From: Chitinophagaceae bacterium
GTDB taxonomy: Bacteria > Bacteroidota > Bacteroidia > Chitinophagales > Chitinophagaceae
DNA: 47,312 bases
Reading direction: 5' to 3'
NCBI GenBank assembly: GCA_019747705.1
Contig: JAIEQM010000002.1
Coordinates: forward strand, 1 to 47,312
Shown piece after piece: positions 26,063-34,356 of the stretch (position 1 is the stretch's first letter; the number at the start of each line of letters is the position of its first letter). The position numbers and the translations under genes were made by a program. The notes below the pieces were generated by a model that searched no databases, had not been told where the DNA came from, and was given only the letters and a program-made list of their open reading frames with translations.

Positions 26063-26336
26063 CCTGGGAGATTTCACCTTCGTCGATATGACGGCACTCC
26101 GATTCTTTATGGGTTTGCAAAAAAGCAACGGCGGTTTTCCCTGCAGCAAGTCATTGCAAAACAACACGCCGTCATTTCGAACGAAGCAATGGGAGATTTT
26201 AAAGTAAAACGTTCTTACAGCGGAGTGAGAAATCTCCAGACAGGAGTGCTGCGTAAGTTTAATCAATCCTTATGTGTATTTTTAATTCATTCTAAAACCC
26301 GGGAGATTCCTCCTTCGTGGAAATGACGGCGCTCTC
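26063..26336. repeat. Cluster of three REP-like elements (family A)
   Basis: The 564-bp gap 25880-26443 carries three copies of a motif of the form GGGAGAT-TCNNCCTTCGTNGAAATGACGGC: 26063-26099, 26298-26336, and an inverted and extended palindromic copy at 26167-26244 (GCCGTCATTTCGAACGAAG ... GTGAGAAATCTCC). Related longer palindromes are at 29478-29558 and 43064-43143. The shared arm GTCATTTCGA-CGAAGGAGA is a repeat type I know as common between Bacteroidota genes. No coding potential is seen in the gap. Confidence 0.7.
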
Positions 26337-26385
26337 TTAGTTTATGAATTTGAAAAAGGGGAATAGTATAAGAACCCTGATCAAA

Positions 26386-26416
26386 CAAAAAAACGCTGCG
26401 TTTTTCAACACAGCGT
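26386..26416 (-). terminator. Intrinsic terminator of the DEAD-box helicase gene
   Basis: On the minus strand ACGCTGTG pairs with CGCAGCGT (one G-T pair) and is followed by seven T residues. It lies about 28 bp after the helicase stop codon. This is a textbook rho-independent terminator. Confidence 0.88.
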
Positions 26417-26443
26417 CTTAACGAATTATTATTTACGGTACTT

Positions 26444-28162
26444 CTACCTGCTGTTGGCATCATTCATCCTTATGCTTCTGCCTTTGAATTTTTTACCATC
26501 AATAGCACGGATCATTTGTGTGGCTGCCTTGCTTTCCACTTCCACCCAGCTATTGAGTTCACGCATATCAATTTTACCAAGTACTTCTTTACGCAGTTCA
26601 CTCATATCAAGGATAAACTGTAAAAAACTGGCTTTATAAAAACCATCTTTGGTGCCCAGGTTTACAAAGAGTTTGGTATAACCACCGCCGCCTTTAAAGT
26701 CACGGCCCTGTGTATCACGAAAGGGTTTGCGTTCACCGCCACCATGTTCAGGAACCATACGTTCCCTTCTTCTGTCGCCCCTGCCATCACGGCCGCCTTC
26801 TTTGCTGAATTTATCAAAAGTGCTGCGGCTGCGTTCACGAATGTTGAGGTCTTCTGCATTTTCATAATACTTCAGAAACCGGTCAAATTCCATGGCTGCC
26901 ACACGTTTTAAAATTTCTTCCTTGCTCATGTCGGCAAACTTTTCCTGCAGCATAGGAACATAGGTTTCATATTCTTCATTACTCACATCGGCGCTGATGA
27001 TTTTGTCCATAAACGCAAAAAACTGTTTACGGCATACATCTTTACCGCTTGGTATTTCAAATTTGTGAAACTGTGATTTTACAATGCGTTCAATCTGTTT
27101 AATCCGCCCCACTTCACGGCTGTGCACAATGCTCATACAAATACCTGTTTTGCCGGCCCGCCCTGTACGTCCGCTCCTGTGGGTATATACTTCAATATCA
27201 TCCGGCAACTCATAGTTGATAACATGCGTTATATCTTTCACATCAATACCACGTGCCGCCACATCAGTTGCAATTAAAAGTTGTAATGTGCGTTCACGAA
27301 ACTGGCCCATTACAGAATCACGCTGCTGTTGCGTTAAATCGCCATGCAGGGCATCAATATCATAACCTTCACGTGTAAGCTTCTCTGCAATTTGCTGTGC
27401 ATCAATTTTAGTGCGGGTAAAAATAATGCCGTAAATGCCGGGGTTAAAATCAATCAAACGTTTCAATGCTTCATAACGGTGTTGCGATGAAACAACGAAG
27501 TACTGATGATCAATGTTTACATTGCCGGTATTCATTTGCCCCACTGTTACTTCCACAGGTTCTTTCATGTACTTGCGGCTCACCTTTCTTATTTCAGGCG
27601 GCATGGTGGCGCTAAATAACCAGGTGCTTTCTTTCTTCGGTGTGTTTTGCAAGATGAATTCAATATCATCCTGGAAACCCATGTTCAGCATTTCATCCGC
27701 TTCATCCAAAACCACATATTGAATTTCGCCAAGGTTAATGGCTTTGCGTTCAATTAAATCAATCAACCGGCCGGGTGTGGCCACTACAATCTGCACACCC
27801 CGTTTAATATCCCGGATCTGCATGCCAATGCTGGCGCCGCCATATACAGCCACCACATTCATGGCCTTCTTGTACTTTTTAAAATGTTCAATATCTTTTA
27901 CAATTTGCAAACAGAGTTCACGGGTAGGGCATACAATTAATGCCTGCGGGTGTTTTTTGCTTTCATCAACCAACTGCAGTAAGGGCAAGCCAAAAGCAGC
28001 CGTTTTACCGGTGCCTGTTTGCGCCAAACCAATTAAATCTTTGGTGCCGCTTAATAAAACGGGAATTGCTTTTTCCTGGATGGGCGTGGGAATTACAAAA
28101 TCTAGTTCAGTAATTGCTTTCATCAACTTTTCCTCGAGACCCAGCGCTTCAAATGTTGTCAT
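26444..28162 (-). CDS. deaD: DEAD-box ATP-dependent RNA helicase with DbpA-type RNA-binding domain
   Basis: The 572-aa protein has the full motif set: Q motif (FVIPTPIQEKAIP), AQTGTGKT, PTRELC, TPGRL, DEAD, SAT, ARGID and HRSGRTGRAG. A basic Arg/Gly linker (about 455-495) leads to a C-terminal DbpA-like RNA-recognition domain (YTKLFVNLGTKDGFY ... KFKGRSIRMNDANSR). It unwinds structured RNA in ribosome assembly or cold adaptation (family knowledge). It has its own promoter, with a perfect TACCTTTG box upstream, and its own terminator. Confidence 0.95.
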   Translation of the reverse strand: MTTFEALGLEEKLMKAITELDFVIPTPIQEKAIPVLLSGTKDLIGLAQTGTGKTAAFGLPLLQLVDESKKHPQALIVCPTRELCLQIVKDIEHFKKYKKAMNVVAVYGGASIGMQIRDIKRGVQIVVATPGRLIDLIERKAINLGEIQYVVLDEADEMLNMGFQDDIEFILQNTPKKESTWLFSATMPPEIRKVSRKYMKEPVEVTVGQMNTGNVNIDHQYFVVSSQHRYEALKRLIDFNPGIYGIIFTRTKIDAQQIAEKLTREGYDIDALHGDLTQQQRDSVMGQFRERTLQLLIATDVAARGIDVKDITHVINYELPDDIEVYTHRSGRTGRAGKTGICMSIVHSREVGRIKQIERIVKSQFHKFEIPSGKDVCRKQFFAFMDKIISADVSNEEYETYVPMLQEKFADMSKEEILKRVAAMEFDRFLKYYENAEDLNIRERSRSTFDKFSKEGGRDGRGDRRRERMVPEHGGGERKPFRDTQGRDFKGGGGYTKLFVNLGTKDGFYKASFLQFILDMSELRKEVLGKIDMRELNSWVEVESKAATQMIRAIDGKKFKGRSIRMNDANSR

Positions 28163-28185
28163 TCTTTATTCTTTAAAATTAGGCG

Positions 28186-28193
28186 CAAAGGTA
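28186..28193 (-). promoter_or_regulatory. -7 box of the deaD promoter (TACCTTTG)
   Basis: Perfect match to the Bacteroidota -7 consensus TAnnTTTG on the minus strand, 24-31 bp before the start codon. The identical octamer precedes rpsT. No correctly spaced -33 TTTG is present. Confidence 0.7.
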
Positions 28194-28238
28194 AGGGTTT
28201 GCGGGGCATGGCCTTCTTTCAAAGGCAAATACAGGGTG

Positions 28239-28330
28239 GGTTACGGGCTTATGTGCCAATAGCAGCGTTTTTGTTGAGCAAAGCGAAATGCCGCAAAGCG
28301 GAACGTCGCTCGTTTTATAGTTCCGTTTCC
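28239..28330 (+). repeat. Dispersed repeat family C, copy 1
   Basis: GGTTACGG, CTTATG, CGTTTTTGTTGAGCAAAGCG, a small AAGC-type hairpin, GGAACGTC.CTC and GTTCCGTTTCC appear in this order and spacing. The same series occurs inverted at 45760-45857. It fills the gap between deaD and def (28163-28396); nothing else is recognised there. Confidence 0.75.
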
Positions 28331-28396
28331 AATTTGGCAAAAAACATAAGACCAGGACAATTGCATTAAAAAGAAGAAAGTATTTTGTGTAACCGC

Positions 28397-28975
28397 TTAT
28401 TTCACAAATAGCATCTTGTAATCCACATTCACCCTGCCTTTTGAAATATCATCCAGTCTTCCTTTGAGCAGTTTTCGTTTGAGGGGTTTGAGATAATCAA
28501 TAAACAATCTGCCTTCTATATGATCATATTCATGCAGGATGATGCGGGCAGTAATGCCATCAAATGTTTTTATATGCTCAGTAAAGGTTTCATCCATATA
28601 ACGGATGGCCGCTTCTTCTGCACGAAAAATATCTTCACGAATTTTGGGGATGCTTAAACAGCCTTCGTTATAACTCCAGTCATCGCCGAGCAGTTCTTCC
28701 ACATGGGCATTAATAAATACCTGTTTAACACCGGGTCTGTCAGGGTACTGCAGTGTTTCTTCTTCATCCATATTGGCAAACATCTGTGCACTGTCAATTA
28801 CAAACAAACGGATATCCCGGTTAATTTGCGGAGCTGCAAGTCCCACGCCATTGCTGGCATACATAGTTTCCCACATATCCTCAATGAGTTTTTGCAAACC
28901 GGGATAATCAGCATCAATATCTTTACCCGTTTTTCTTAATACATCGGCGCCATATGCAACAATGGGAAGAATCAT
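28397..28975 (-). CDS. def: Peptide deformylase
   Basis: The 192-aa enzyme removes the N-formyl group from nascent proteins. The three defining motifs are present: GVGLAAPQ (43-50), EGCLS (104-108, metal-binding Cys) and HEYDH (148-152, two metal-binding His and the catalytic Glu). The length is typical. It is followed on the same strand by ruvX-ubiA order in reverse, but a separate promoter box (TATATTTG) lies just upstream. Confidence 0.96.
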   Translation of the reverse strand: MILPIVAYGADVLRKTGKDIDADYPGLQKLIEDMWETMYASNGVGLAAPQINRDIRLFVIDSAQMFANMDEEETLQYPDRPGVKQVFINAHVEELLGDDWSYNEGCLSIPKIREDIFRAEEAAIRYMDETFTEHIKTFDGITARIILHEYDHIEGRLFIDYLKPLKRKLLKGRLDDISKGRVNVDYKMLFVK

Positions 28976-29004
28976 TAATCGTACGATTTAAAATTTATGA
29001 TTTG

Positions 29005-29012
29005 CAAATATA
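29005..29012 (-). promoter_or_regulatory. -7 box of the def promoter (TATATTTG)
   Basis: Exact TAnnTTTG match on the minus strand, about 30 bp ahead of the deformylase start codon, in the 77-bp gap to ruvX. Confidence 0.65.
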
Positions 29013-29052
29013 CAGGCAGCGCTCTTTTTGGTGAAATCTTACTTCATACCTC

Positions 29053-29469
29053 TCAGCCATCTTTTCGCTCCATATATTCCTGCAGCATAATGGTAGCAGC
29101 AATTTCGTCCACTAATTTTTTATCACGGCGCTGTTTTTTCTTCAGGCCCATTTGAAGCATGGCGTCTTTGGCCAGTTTGGAAGTATAACGTTCATCCGCT
29201 GTTTCAACTGGTATTTGAGGGAAATGTTTTTTGAGTTGTTTGATGGCATTTTCAACCAGCGGAGTGGCATGCGTGGCTGTATCATCCATATTCAGGGGCA
29301 TACCGATGATGATTTTTTCCACCGCTTCTTTTGAAAAATAGTCTTTTAGGAATTTGATAAAGTCTTTGGTGTCAATTGTAGTTAAACCTGTTGCAATAAT
29401 CTGCAACGGATCAGTAACGGCAATGCCGGTTCGTTTGCCGCCGTAGTCTATGCAGATGATTCTTGCCAT
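29053..29469 (-). CDS. ruvX: Putative Holliday junction resolvase RuvX/YqgF
   Basis: The 138-aa RNase H-fold protein has 'IICIDYGGKRTGIAVTDPL' (first acidic residue and glycine loop), 'KIIIGMPLNMDD' and 'ETADERYTSKLA', all characteristic of YqgF. It acts in 16S rRNA 5'-end processing and/or junction resolution (family knowledge). The length is normal, and it is probably essential. A family A palindrome separates it from the upstream ubiA gene. Confidence 0.93.
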   Translation of the reverse strand: MARIICIDYGGKRTGIAVTDPLQIIATGLTTIDTKDFIKFLKDYFSKEAVEKIIIGMPLNMDDTATHATPLVENAIKQLKKHFPQIPVETADERYTSKLAKDAMLQMGLKKKQRRDKKLVDEIAATIMLQEYMERKDG

Positions 29470-29477
29470 ATCGGAGG

Positions 29478-29558
29478 GCCGTCATGTTCACGAAGGAGAC
29501 ATCTCATAAAATGAAAACAGTATAAAATTTATGAGACCTCTCGTTCCTCGAGTTGACG
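29478..29558. repeat. Family A palindromic element between ubiA and ruvX
   Basis: The left arm GCCGTCATGTTCACGAAGGA..ATCTCATAAA and the right arm TTTATGAGACCTCTCGTTCCTCGAGTTGACG form an imperfect inverted repeat of about 30-bp arms. The right arm is nearly identical to that of the element at 43064-43143. Confidence 0.75.
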
Positions 29559-29577
29559 TACTATAATTTAGAGTTGT

Positions 29578-30513
29578 TTATAAAATGATATCTATAATTA
29601 CAAACACCGCAAACACCACACTGGCTATGCCATTGGTGGTAAAAAAAGCCATATTCACTTTGCTTAAATCATTGGGTTTTACCAGCAAGTGCTGATAAAT
29701 GAGTAAGCCAGTAAAAAAAATAACCCCTGCCCAATACCAGATGCCAAAGTTTACTATTAAACCTGCGGTAATAATGCACAGTGCACTTAACACATGCAGC
29801 AGTTCACTCACCCGTAAAGCTTTTGATTTACCCAGCCATGCGGGAATAGATTTGAGATCATATTTTTTATCAAACTCTTCATCCTGCAACGCATAAATAA
29901 TGTCAAAGCCGCTTACCCAGAATAAAACGGTAAAGGAAAATAAAATGGGCAGCAACTCAAACTTACCTGTAACAGCTAAAAAAGCACCAATGGGCGCAAG
30001 GCTTAAACCCAGGCCCAATACTAAATGACAAAGTGGTGTAAAGCGTTTGGTAAAACTATAACCCAGCACCACCAGCATTGCCACGGGCGACAATGCAAAG
30101 CACAAGGTATTGATGAAATAAGTAGTGATGATGAATAATGCACTCATAATAATCGTAAACAGCAATGCACTATTGGCCCTGATGATACCTGCAGGAATTT
30201 CCCTGATTGCTGTTCTGGGGTTTTGTGCATCAAAACTTCTGTCTAAATAACGGTTAAAAGCCATGGCGGCACTGCGGGCAAAGACCATACAGAGAAGGAT
30301 TAAAATAAATTTTGCCAAAATATTAGTTCCGTAAAATTCAATAAAGGACGGGTGTGTTAATTTGGGTCCCCATCCGATGGTGTTATTTAAGTTATGAACC
30401 CAATCAACAGTACCACTAACCAATGCCAAAAAAAATCCAATCAACGCAAAGGGTAATGCAAATACCGTATGTGAAAATTTGATGAGGGAGAGATAGTTTT
30501 TTACAGCAGACAT
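29578..30513 (-). CDS. ubiA: UbiA-family aromatic prenyltransferase
   Basis: The 311-aa protein has eight or nine membrane segments and both Asp-rich motifs of the UbiA superfamily: N87-R-Y-L-D91-R-S-F-D95 in the first conserved loop and 'DIIYALQDEEFDKKYDLKS' in the second. It transfers a polyprenyl chain to an aromatic acid. In Bacteroidota such a protein may be the MqnP-type enzyme of the futalosine menaquinone pathway rather than a ubiquinone enzyme (inference, since Bacteroidota use menaquinone). It starts 8 bp after the VapC-like stop, so it may share that transcript. Confidence 0.9.
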   Translation of the reverse strand: MSAVKNYLSLIKFSHTVFALPFALIGFFLALVSGTVDWVHNLNNTIGWGPKLTHPSFIEFYGTNILAKFILILLCMVFARSAAMAFNRYLDRSFDAQNPRTAIREIPAGIIRANSALLFTIIMSALFIITTYFINTLCFALSPVAMLVVLGYSFTKRFTPLCHLVLGLGLSLAPIGAFLAVTGKFELLPILFSFTVLFWVSGFDIIYALQDEEFDKKYDLKSIPAWLGKSKALRVSELLHVLSALCIITAGLIVNFGIWYWAGVIFFTGLLIYQHLLVKPNDLSKVNMAFFTTNGIASVVFAVFVIIDIIL

Positions 30514-30520
30514 TTACGAA

Positions 30521-30910
30521 CTATGGTTTATAAAATTTTATACCGGGAATAAATCGAAAATCTTTTTGATTATGTGTAAACAAGGGTAGTTTGTAAGTAA
30601 GGGCAGTTGCTGCAATAATGGCATCAGGAATAGTCAGCTTATGCGAAAGGGTATAATCAGCAACGAGCTTAACGAACAAAGAAGAGATATCATCATTTAT
30701 TTCAAGTATCTGAATACTGGCAATATCTTTTTTGATTTTTTGGAGTTCTGCTTTATTTCTTGCCCCAAACAGAACCTCAGCAGCAGTTACAGCAGAAATT
30801 ACAAACCTGTCTTTGCCTAATACCGTTACCAGTTTAATAGTTTGTTCGTTTCCCCGGTAAACATCAATTAAAATATTGGAATCGCACAGAACTAACTCTT
30901 CCTTTGCCAT
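30521..30910 (-). CDS. vapC: PIN-domain ribonuclease toxin (VapC-like)
   Basis: The 129-aa PIN domain has acidic residues in the expected places: 'LCDSNILIDVYRG' (first Asp), 'AAEVLFGAR' (Glu), 'TIPDAIIAATA' (Asp) and a terminal 'THNQKDFRFIPGI' (Asp), a standard VapC ending. It probably cleaves tRNA or another RNA when free of antitoxin (family knowledge). The start overlaps the 3' end of the upstream small gene by 19 bp, which is usual for antitoxin-toxin pairs. Confidence 0.9.
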   Translation of the reverse strand: MAKEELVLCDSNILIDVYRGNEQTIKLVTVLGKDRFVISAVTAAEVLFGARNKAELQKIKKDIASIQILEINDDISSLFVKLVADYTLSHKLTIPDAIIAATALTYKLPLFTHNQKDFRFIPGIKFYKP

Positions 30911-31104
30911 GCCTGTTTTCGTATTTCAGTTAAAGTAATATCAGCATCCTTCCAAATGCCTTTAGCTAAAAAGAAATTTCCGTCAGATGCTTTTATCTTC
31001 TTTTTACGGGTTTCTTTTACTTCTACAAAGGGCAAATCTTTGAGGAGCGAACGAAGCATCCGGCCTTTTTCCTTATTCCGGATATTAATGACAATTGTTT
31101 CCAT
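30892..31104 (-). CDS. Putative antitoxin partner of the PIN toxin
   Basis: The 70-aa basic protein has an N-terminal strand-like 'METIVINIRNKEKGRMLRSLLKDLPFVEV' followed by a lysine-rich stretch and a C-terminal 'DADITLTEIRKQAWQRKS'. The overlap with the PIN toxin and the small size identify it as the antitoxin. The DNA-binding type is not a clear AbrB or RHH by eye; this N-terminus is shared by many Bacteroidota VapB-like proteins annotated as DUF2683 (from memory, unverified). Confidence 0.75.
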   Translation of the reverse strand: METIVINIRNKEKGRMLRSLLKDLPFVEVKETRKKKIKASDGNFFLAKGIWKDADITLTEIRKQAWQRKS

Positions 31105-31117
31105 ACCCTAAAATTAA

Positions 31118-31651
31118 TCATTCTTGAATAACTCCACGCACCATTTCCCACAATACCACTCCTGCTGCCACACTTACGTTGAGTGAATGTTTCATGCCCA
31201 TCTGGGGTATTTCAATACAACCATCACACTGCCTCAGTGTTGCTTCTTCCACGCCACTGGCTTCATTACCAAAGATGAGCGCTGTTTTATCATCCTTCTT
31301 TCTTTGAAATTGTTCTAATGAAAGACTGTTTACTGCCTGCTCAATGCCATAAATGGTATAGCCTGATTGTTTTAATTCTTCAATGGCTTCCCGGGTATGT
31401 GCAAAGTATTTCCAGGTCACTGTTTCTGTTGCGCCTAATGCCGTTTTATGAATATCACGGTGGGGCGGTTGGGGTGTATAACCAACTAAATAAACGGCTT
31501 CAATTAAAAATGCATCTGCTGTACGGAATACAGAGCCCACGTTCTGCATGCTGCGGATATTCTCCAGCACCACAATGATTTTATTTTTTTCAGCTTGTTT
31601 AAACTCCTCCACGGTTTTGCGGTTGAGTTCATCCATTTCTAACTTACGCAT
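31118..31651 (-). CDS. SpoU/TrmH-family RNA 2'-O-methyltransferase
   Basis: The 177-aa SPOUT protein has motif 1 'NIRSMQNVGSVFRTADAF', motif 2 'ALIFGNEASGVEE' and motif 3 'IEIPQMGMKHSLNVSVAAGVVLWEM', the AdoMet-binding knot. The substrate is tRNA or rRNA and is not assignable. The open frame extends 31 codons upstream into a dispersed repeat, so I start at 31651 (MRKLEMDELNR). A TATCTTTG promoter box lies only 4-12 bp upstream, so the mRNA may be nearly leaderless, or translation may begin at Met6 (31636). Confidence 0.9.
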   Translation of the reverse strand: MRKLEMDELNRKTVEEFKQAEKNKIIVVLENIRSMQNVGSVFRTADAFLIEAVYLVGYTPQPPHRDIHKTALGATETVTWKYFAHTREAIEELKQSGYTIYGIEQAVNSLSLEQFQRKKDDKTALIFGNEASGVEEATLRQCDGCIEIPQMGMKHSLNVSVAAGVVLWEMVRGVIQE

Positions 31652-31655
31652 GTTG

Positions 31656-31663
31656 CAAAGATA
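31656..31663 (-). promoter_or_regulatory. -7 box of the SpoU gene (TATCTTTG)
   Basis: Exact TAnnTTTG match immediately before the chosen start codon. If used, transcription would begin at or within a few bases of the ATG, favouring a leaderless message or the internal start at 31636. Confidence 0.5.
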
Positions 31664-31724
31664 AACTGCCGGGTGAAAGAATAGAACTAATACCATTTGG
31701 AAATTTAAATCAGACTTTATTCTG

Positions 31725-31830
31725 AATGACAATGAAATTGTCATTTACTCTGCGTTCTCCTTCCCTCTGCGTGCGTTTCATTTTTGCACGCTGAGAAGCA
31801 GGGTTCGCAGAGGAAAAATGCTTCGCATTT
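31725..31830 (-). repeat. Dispersed repeat family B, copy 2 (inverted)
   Basis: Bounded by the same two palindromes as copy 1 (AATGACAATGAAATTGTCATT and AAATGCTTCGCATTT), in the opposite orientation, with CTCTGCG blocks between. It lies between the SpoU gene and ahcY. It is about 106 bp against about 134 bp for copy 1; the difference is the internal hairpin. Confidence 0.75.
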
Positions 31831-31878
31831 GCACAAATTAAAAGTCTAAATGGTATGATCACAAGTAATTGCCAATAA

Positions 31879-31906
31879 TAAAAAACCCGCTTCTTTCAAA
31901 GCGGAT
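31879..31906 (-). terminator. Intrinsic terminator of ahcY
   Basis: On the minus strand CCGCTT, a 6-nt loop and AAGCGG are followed by GTTTTTTATT, about 25 bp past the ahcY stop codon. Confidence 0.88.
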
Positions 31907-31930
31907 TTGTATTTATTTCAGAAATCGAAA

Positions 31931-33259
31931 TTAATAACGATAATGATCTGCCTTAAACGGGCCGTTCTGAGGAATACCGAGGTACTCACTCTGTGCAGTT
32001 GTTAACTCATCCAGCACCACACCAATTTTTGCAAGGTGCAAACGGGCAACTTTTTCATCCAGATGCTTGGGCAATACATACACATCATTGTTGTACTTGC
32101 TGTGGTTGAGCCACAATTCAATTTGCGCCAATGTTTGGTTGGTAAATGAATTACTCATTACAAATGAAGGATGGCCTGTTGCACAACCGAGGTTCACCAA
32201 ACGGCCTTCCGCCAACAGGATGATGTCTTTGCCATCTACATTATACATATCAACCTGCGGTTTGATGGTATCTTTTGTGCTTCCGTAGTTATCATTTAAC
32301 CAGGCAACATCAATTTCAATATCAAAGTGACCGATGTTGCAAACAATGGCTTTGTCTTTCATGAGTTTGAAATGTGCACCGGTGATCAAATCACGGCAAC
32401 CGCTTGCAGTAACAATGATATCCGCTTCTTTAACCGCATCAATCATTTTCTTTACTTCAAAACCATCCATGGCGGCTTGTAATGCGCAGATTGGGTCAAT
32501 CTCTGTAACAATCACACGGCAACCAGCACCTGCTAATGAAGCAGCGCTTCCTTTACCCACATCACCATAACCACCTACCACTGCAATCTTACCTGCAAGC
32601 ATTACATCAGTTGCACGGCGGATAGAATCAACCAATGATTCTTTACAGCCATACTTGTTATCAAACTTAGATTTTGTAACACTGTCGTTTACATTGATAG
32701 CAGGCATGGGCAATGTGCCTTTTTGCACCCGCTCATACAAACGGTGAACACCAGTAGTTGTTTCTTCGCTGATGCCTTTTACATGCTGAATCAACTCAGG
32801 ATAAACATCAAGCACCATGTTTGTTAAATCACCACCATCATCCAAAATCATATTCAACGGACGATCAGCACCGCCAAAGAATAATGTTTGCTCAATACAC
32901 CAATCAGCTTCCTGCTGTGTTTGACCTTTCCATGCAAACACACCAATACCTGCAGCAGCAATCGCAGCAGCAGCATGATCCTGTGTAGAGAAGATATTGC
33001 AAGAACTCCATTTTACTTCTGCACCCAAAGCCACAAGTGTTTCAATTAACACCGCAGTTTGAATGGTCATGTGTAGGCAACCTGCAACACGTGCGCCTTT
33101 TAAAGGTTGTTGTGCGCCATACTCAGCACGCAATGCCATCAAACCGGGCATTTCAGCTTCAGCCAAACGGATTTCTTTACGGCCCCACTCAGCCAGGCTG
33201 ATGTCGGCTACTTTGTACTTCAGTGAGAAGTCAATGTTGTTTTTTGTTATTGTTGACAT
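31931..33259 (-). CDS. ahcY: Adenosylhomocysteinase
   Basis: The 442-aa enzyme reversibly splits S-adenosylhomocysteine to adenosine and homocysteine. The NAD-binding Rossmann loop is '[20 protein letters not shown]'. Substrate-site signatures '[22 protein letters not shown]', '[15 protein letters not shown]' and 'DDGGDLTN' are intact, and the C-terminus ends '[10 protein letters not shown]', the conserved Lys-Tyr tail. The length is normal. It has its own promoter box (TATTTTTG) and terminator, so it is monocistronic. Confidence 0.97.
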   Translation of the reverse strand: MSTITKNNIDFSLKYKVADISLAEWGRKEIRLAEAEMPGLMALRAEYGAQQPLKGARVAGCLHMTIQTAVLIETLVALGAEVKWSSCNIFSTQDHAAAAIAAAGIGVFAWKGQTQQEADWCIEQTLFFGGADRPLNMILDDGGDLTNMVLDVYPELIQHVKGISEETTTGVHRLYERVQKGTLPMPAINVNDSVTKSKFDNKYGCKESLVDSIRRATDVMLAGKIAVVGGYGDVGKGSAASLAGAGCRVIVTEIDPICALQAAMDGFEVKKMIDAVKEADIIVTASGCRDLITGAHFKLMKDKAIVCNIGHFDIEIDVAWLNDNYGSTKDTIKPQVDMYNVDGKDIILLAEGRLVNLGCATGHPSFVMSNSFTNQTLAQIELWLNHSKYNNDVYVLPKHLDEKVARLHLAKIGVVLDELTTAQSEYLGIPQNGPFKADHYRY

Positions 33260-33278
33260 GTGTTCAATTTTTGAAACA

Positions 33279-33286
33279 CAAAAATA
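33279..33286 (-). promoter_or_regulatory. -7 box of the ahcY promoter (TATTTTTG)
   Basis: Exact TAnnTTTG match on the minus strand, 20-27 bp upstream of the ahcY start, in the divergent gap with the Lrp regulator gene. Confidence 0.65.
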
Positions 33287-33377
33287 AACGCATCAGGCGA
33301 TAATAACAGAATCTTTTATAAATTCAGTAAAATCGCCTGAATAACTGTAGATTTACAGGAAAATATCCTTTTAATAC

Positions 33378-33875
33378 ATGGCAAAAGCAGTGAAAACAGA
33401 ACAAACCACTAAAGCCGAACTGGTGCTGGATAAAACTGACATCGCCATTCTTCGTTTGCTGCAGCAAAATGCACGGATGACGGTAAAAGAAATTGCCGAT
33501 AAAGTGCACCTGAGCACCACACCCGTACATGAACGCATTAAATGGCTGGAGCAGAGCGGTGTGATTAAACAATATGCAGCCCTGATTGATCAGGCCAAAG
33601 TAAAAAAAGGTTTGATGGTGATTGTGTATGTATCACTAAAAGCTCACAGCAAAACAGCAGGTGCAAAATTTATTAAACACATTCATGAACTGGATGAAGT
33701 GATTGAGTGTTATAATATTTCCGGTGAGTTTGATTTTATGCTGAAGGTGGTGGCAGAAAATATGGATGATTATTATAACTTTCATGTAAACAAACTGAGC
33801 CAGAGCGAAAACATCGGAAATGTGCAGAGTGTATTTGTAATGGGTGTGCTGAAGGAGACGCAGGTAAAGGTGTAG
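33378..33875 (+). CDS. Lrp/AsnC-family transcriptional regulator
   Basis: The 165-aa protein has a winged helix at about 17-65 (DIAILRLLQQNARMTVKEIADKVHLSTTPVHERIKWLEQSG) and a C-terminal RAM/ligand-binding domain (GLMVIVYVSLKAHSK ... YNISGEFDFMLKVVAENMDDYYNF). It normally senses amino acids as an octamer (family knowledge). It is divergent from ahcY across 118 bp, so control of methionine-cycle genes is possible but unproven. Confidence 0.93.
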   Translation: MAKAVKTEQTTKAELVLDKTDIAILRLLQQNARMTVKEIADKVHLSTTPVHERIKWLEQSGVIKQYAALIDQAKVKKGLMVIVYVSLKAHSKTAGAKFIKHIHELDEVIECYNISGEFDFMLKVVAENMDDYYNFHVNKLSQSENIGNVQSVFVMGVLKETQVKV

Positions 33876-33960
33876 TGTTTTAAGTTCTTTAGTTCCGGGT
33901 TCTATAGTTCTCACTTCCTTCATTTTCATTTATCCATTATTAAATTATCAATTAACAACT

Positions 33961-34275
33961 ATGCACACTTACGAAACCGTTACTGAAGCCATCAATGGTT
34001 TGAAACAAAGAGGTTACACGCTGGATTTTAATTTGGAAGAAAATGAGCTGATTTGTTTTGAACCTTCATTGCGTCTGCACCCGGAAGATTTTCATATTCA
34101 TGAAGTGCATCGTTTTGAAGATAATACGGATCCGGATGATCAGGCTATTTTATTTGCTATTGAAAGCAAAGAAGGGCATAGAGGTGTTTTGCTCAACGCC
34201 TATGGAGCAAAGAATGATAGTATGGCTGATGCACTGGTACAAAAGCTGAAAATATTTTATGAGCAGAAGAAGTAA
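33961..34275 (+). CDS. Small conserved protein of unknown function
   Basis: The 104-aa acidic soluble protein (MHTYETVTEAINGLKQRGYTLDFN) has no signal peptide and a central 'LHPEDFHIHEVHRFED' with three His residues. Similar proteins in Bacteroidota are often labelled phosphoribosylpyrophosphate synthetase (memory), but this one is far too short and lacks the PRPP loop, so I give no function. It is 85 bp downstream of the Lrp gene and in the same direction. Confidence 0.75.
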   Translation: MHTYETVTEAINGLKQRGYTLDFNLEENELICFEPSLRLHPEDFHIHEVHRFEDNTDPDDQAILFAIESKEGHRGVLLNAYGAKNDSMADALVQKLKIFYEQKK

Positions 34276-34356
34276 AGAACGCAGGTAGTAATTAGTCTTT
34301 AGCAGGAAGTTTAGCAGGTTGTATTAACTGATGGCTAAAAACTACCAGCTAACGAC

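Noticed and set aside
25880..26266. N-terminal extension of the Usp open frame (129 codons)
   Set aside because: It translates intergenic family A repeats into a Cys/His-rich peptide without domain character; MKKVLLMF at 25879 is the typical Usp start.
27738..28262. 174-aa plus-strand open frame opposite deaD
   Set aside because: Antisense shadow of conserved helicase motifs; no recognizable domain or start signals.
33961..34275. Annotation as phosphoribosylpyrophosphate synthetase
   Set aside because: The protein has 104 residues and no PRPP-binding or catalytic motif, so the name would be misleading.
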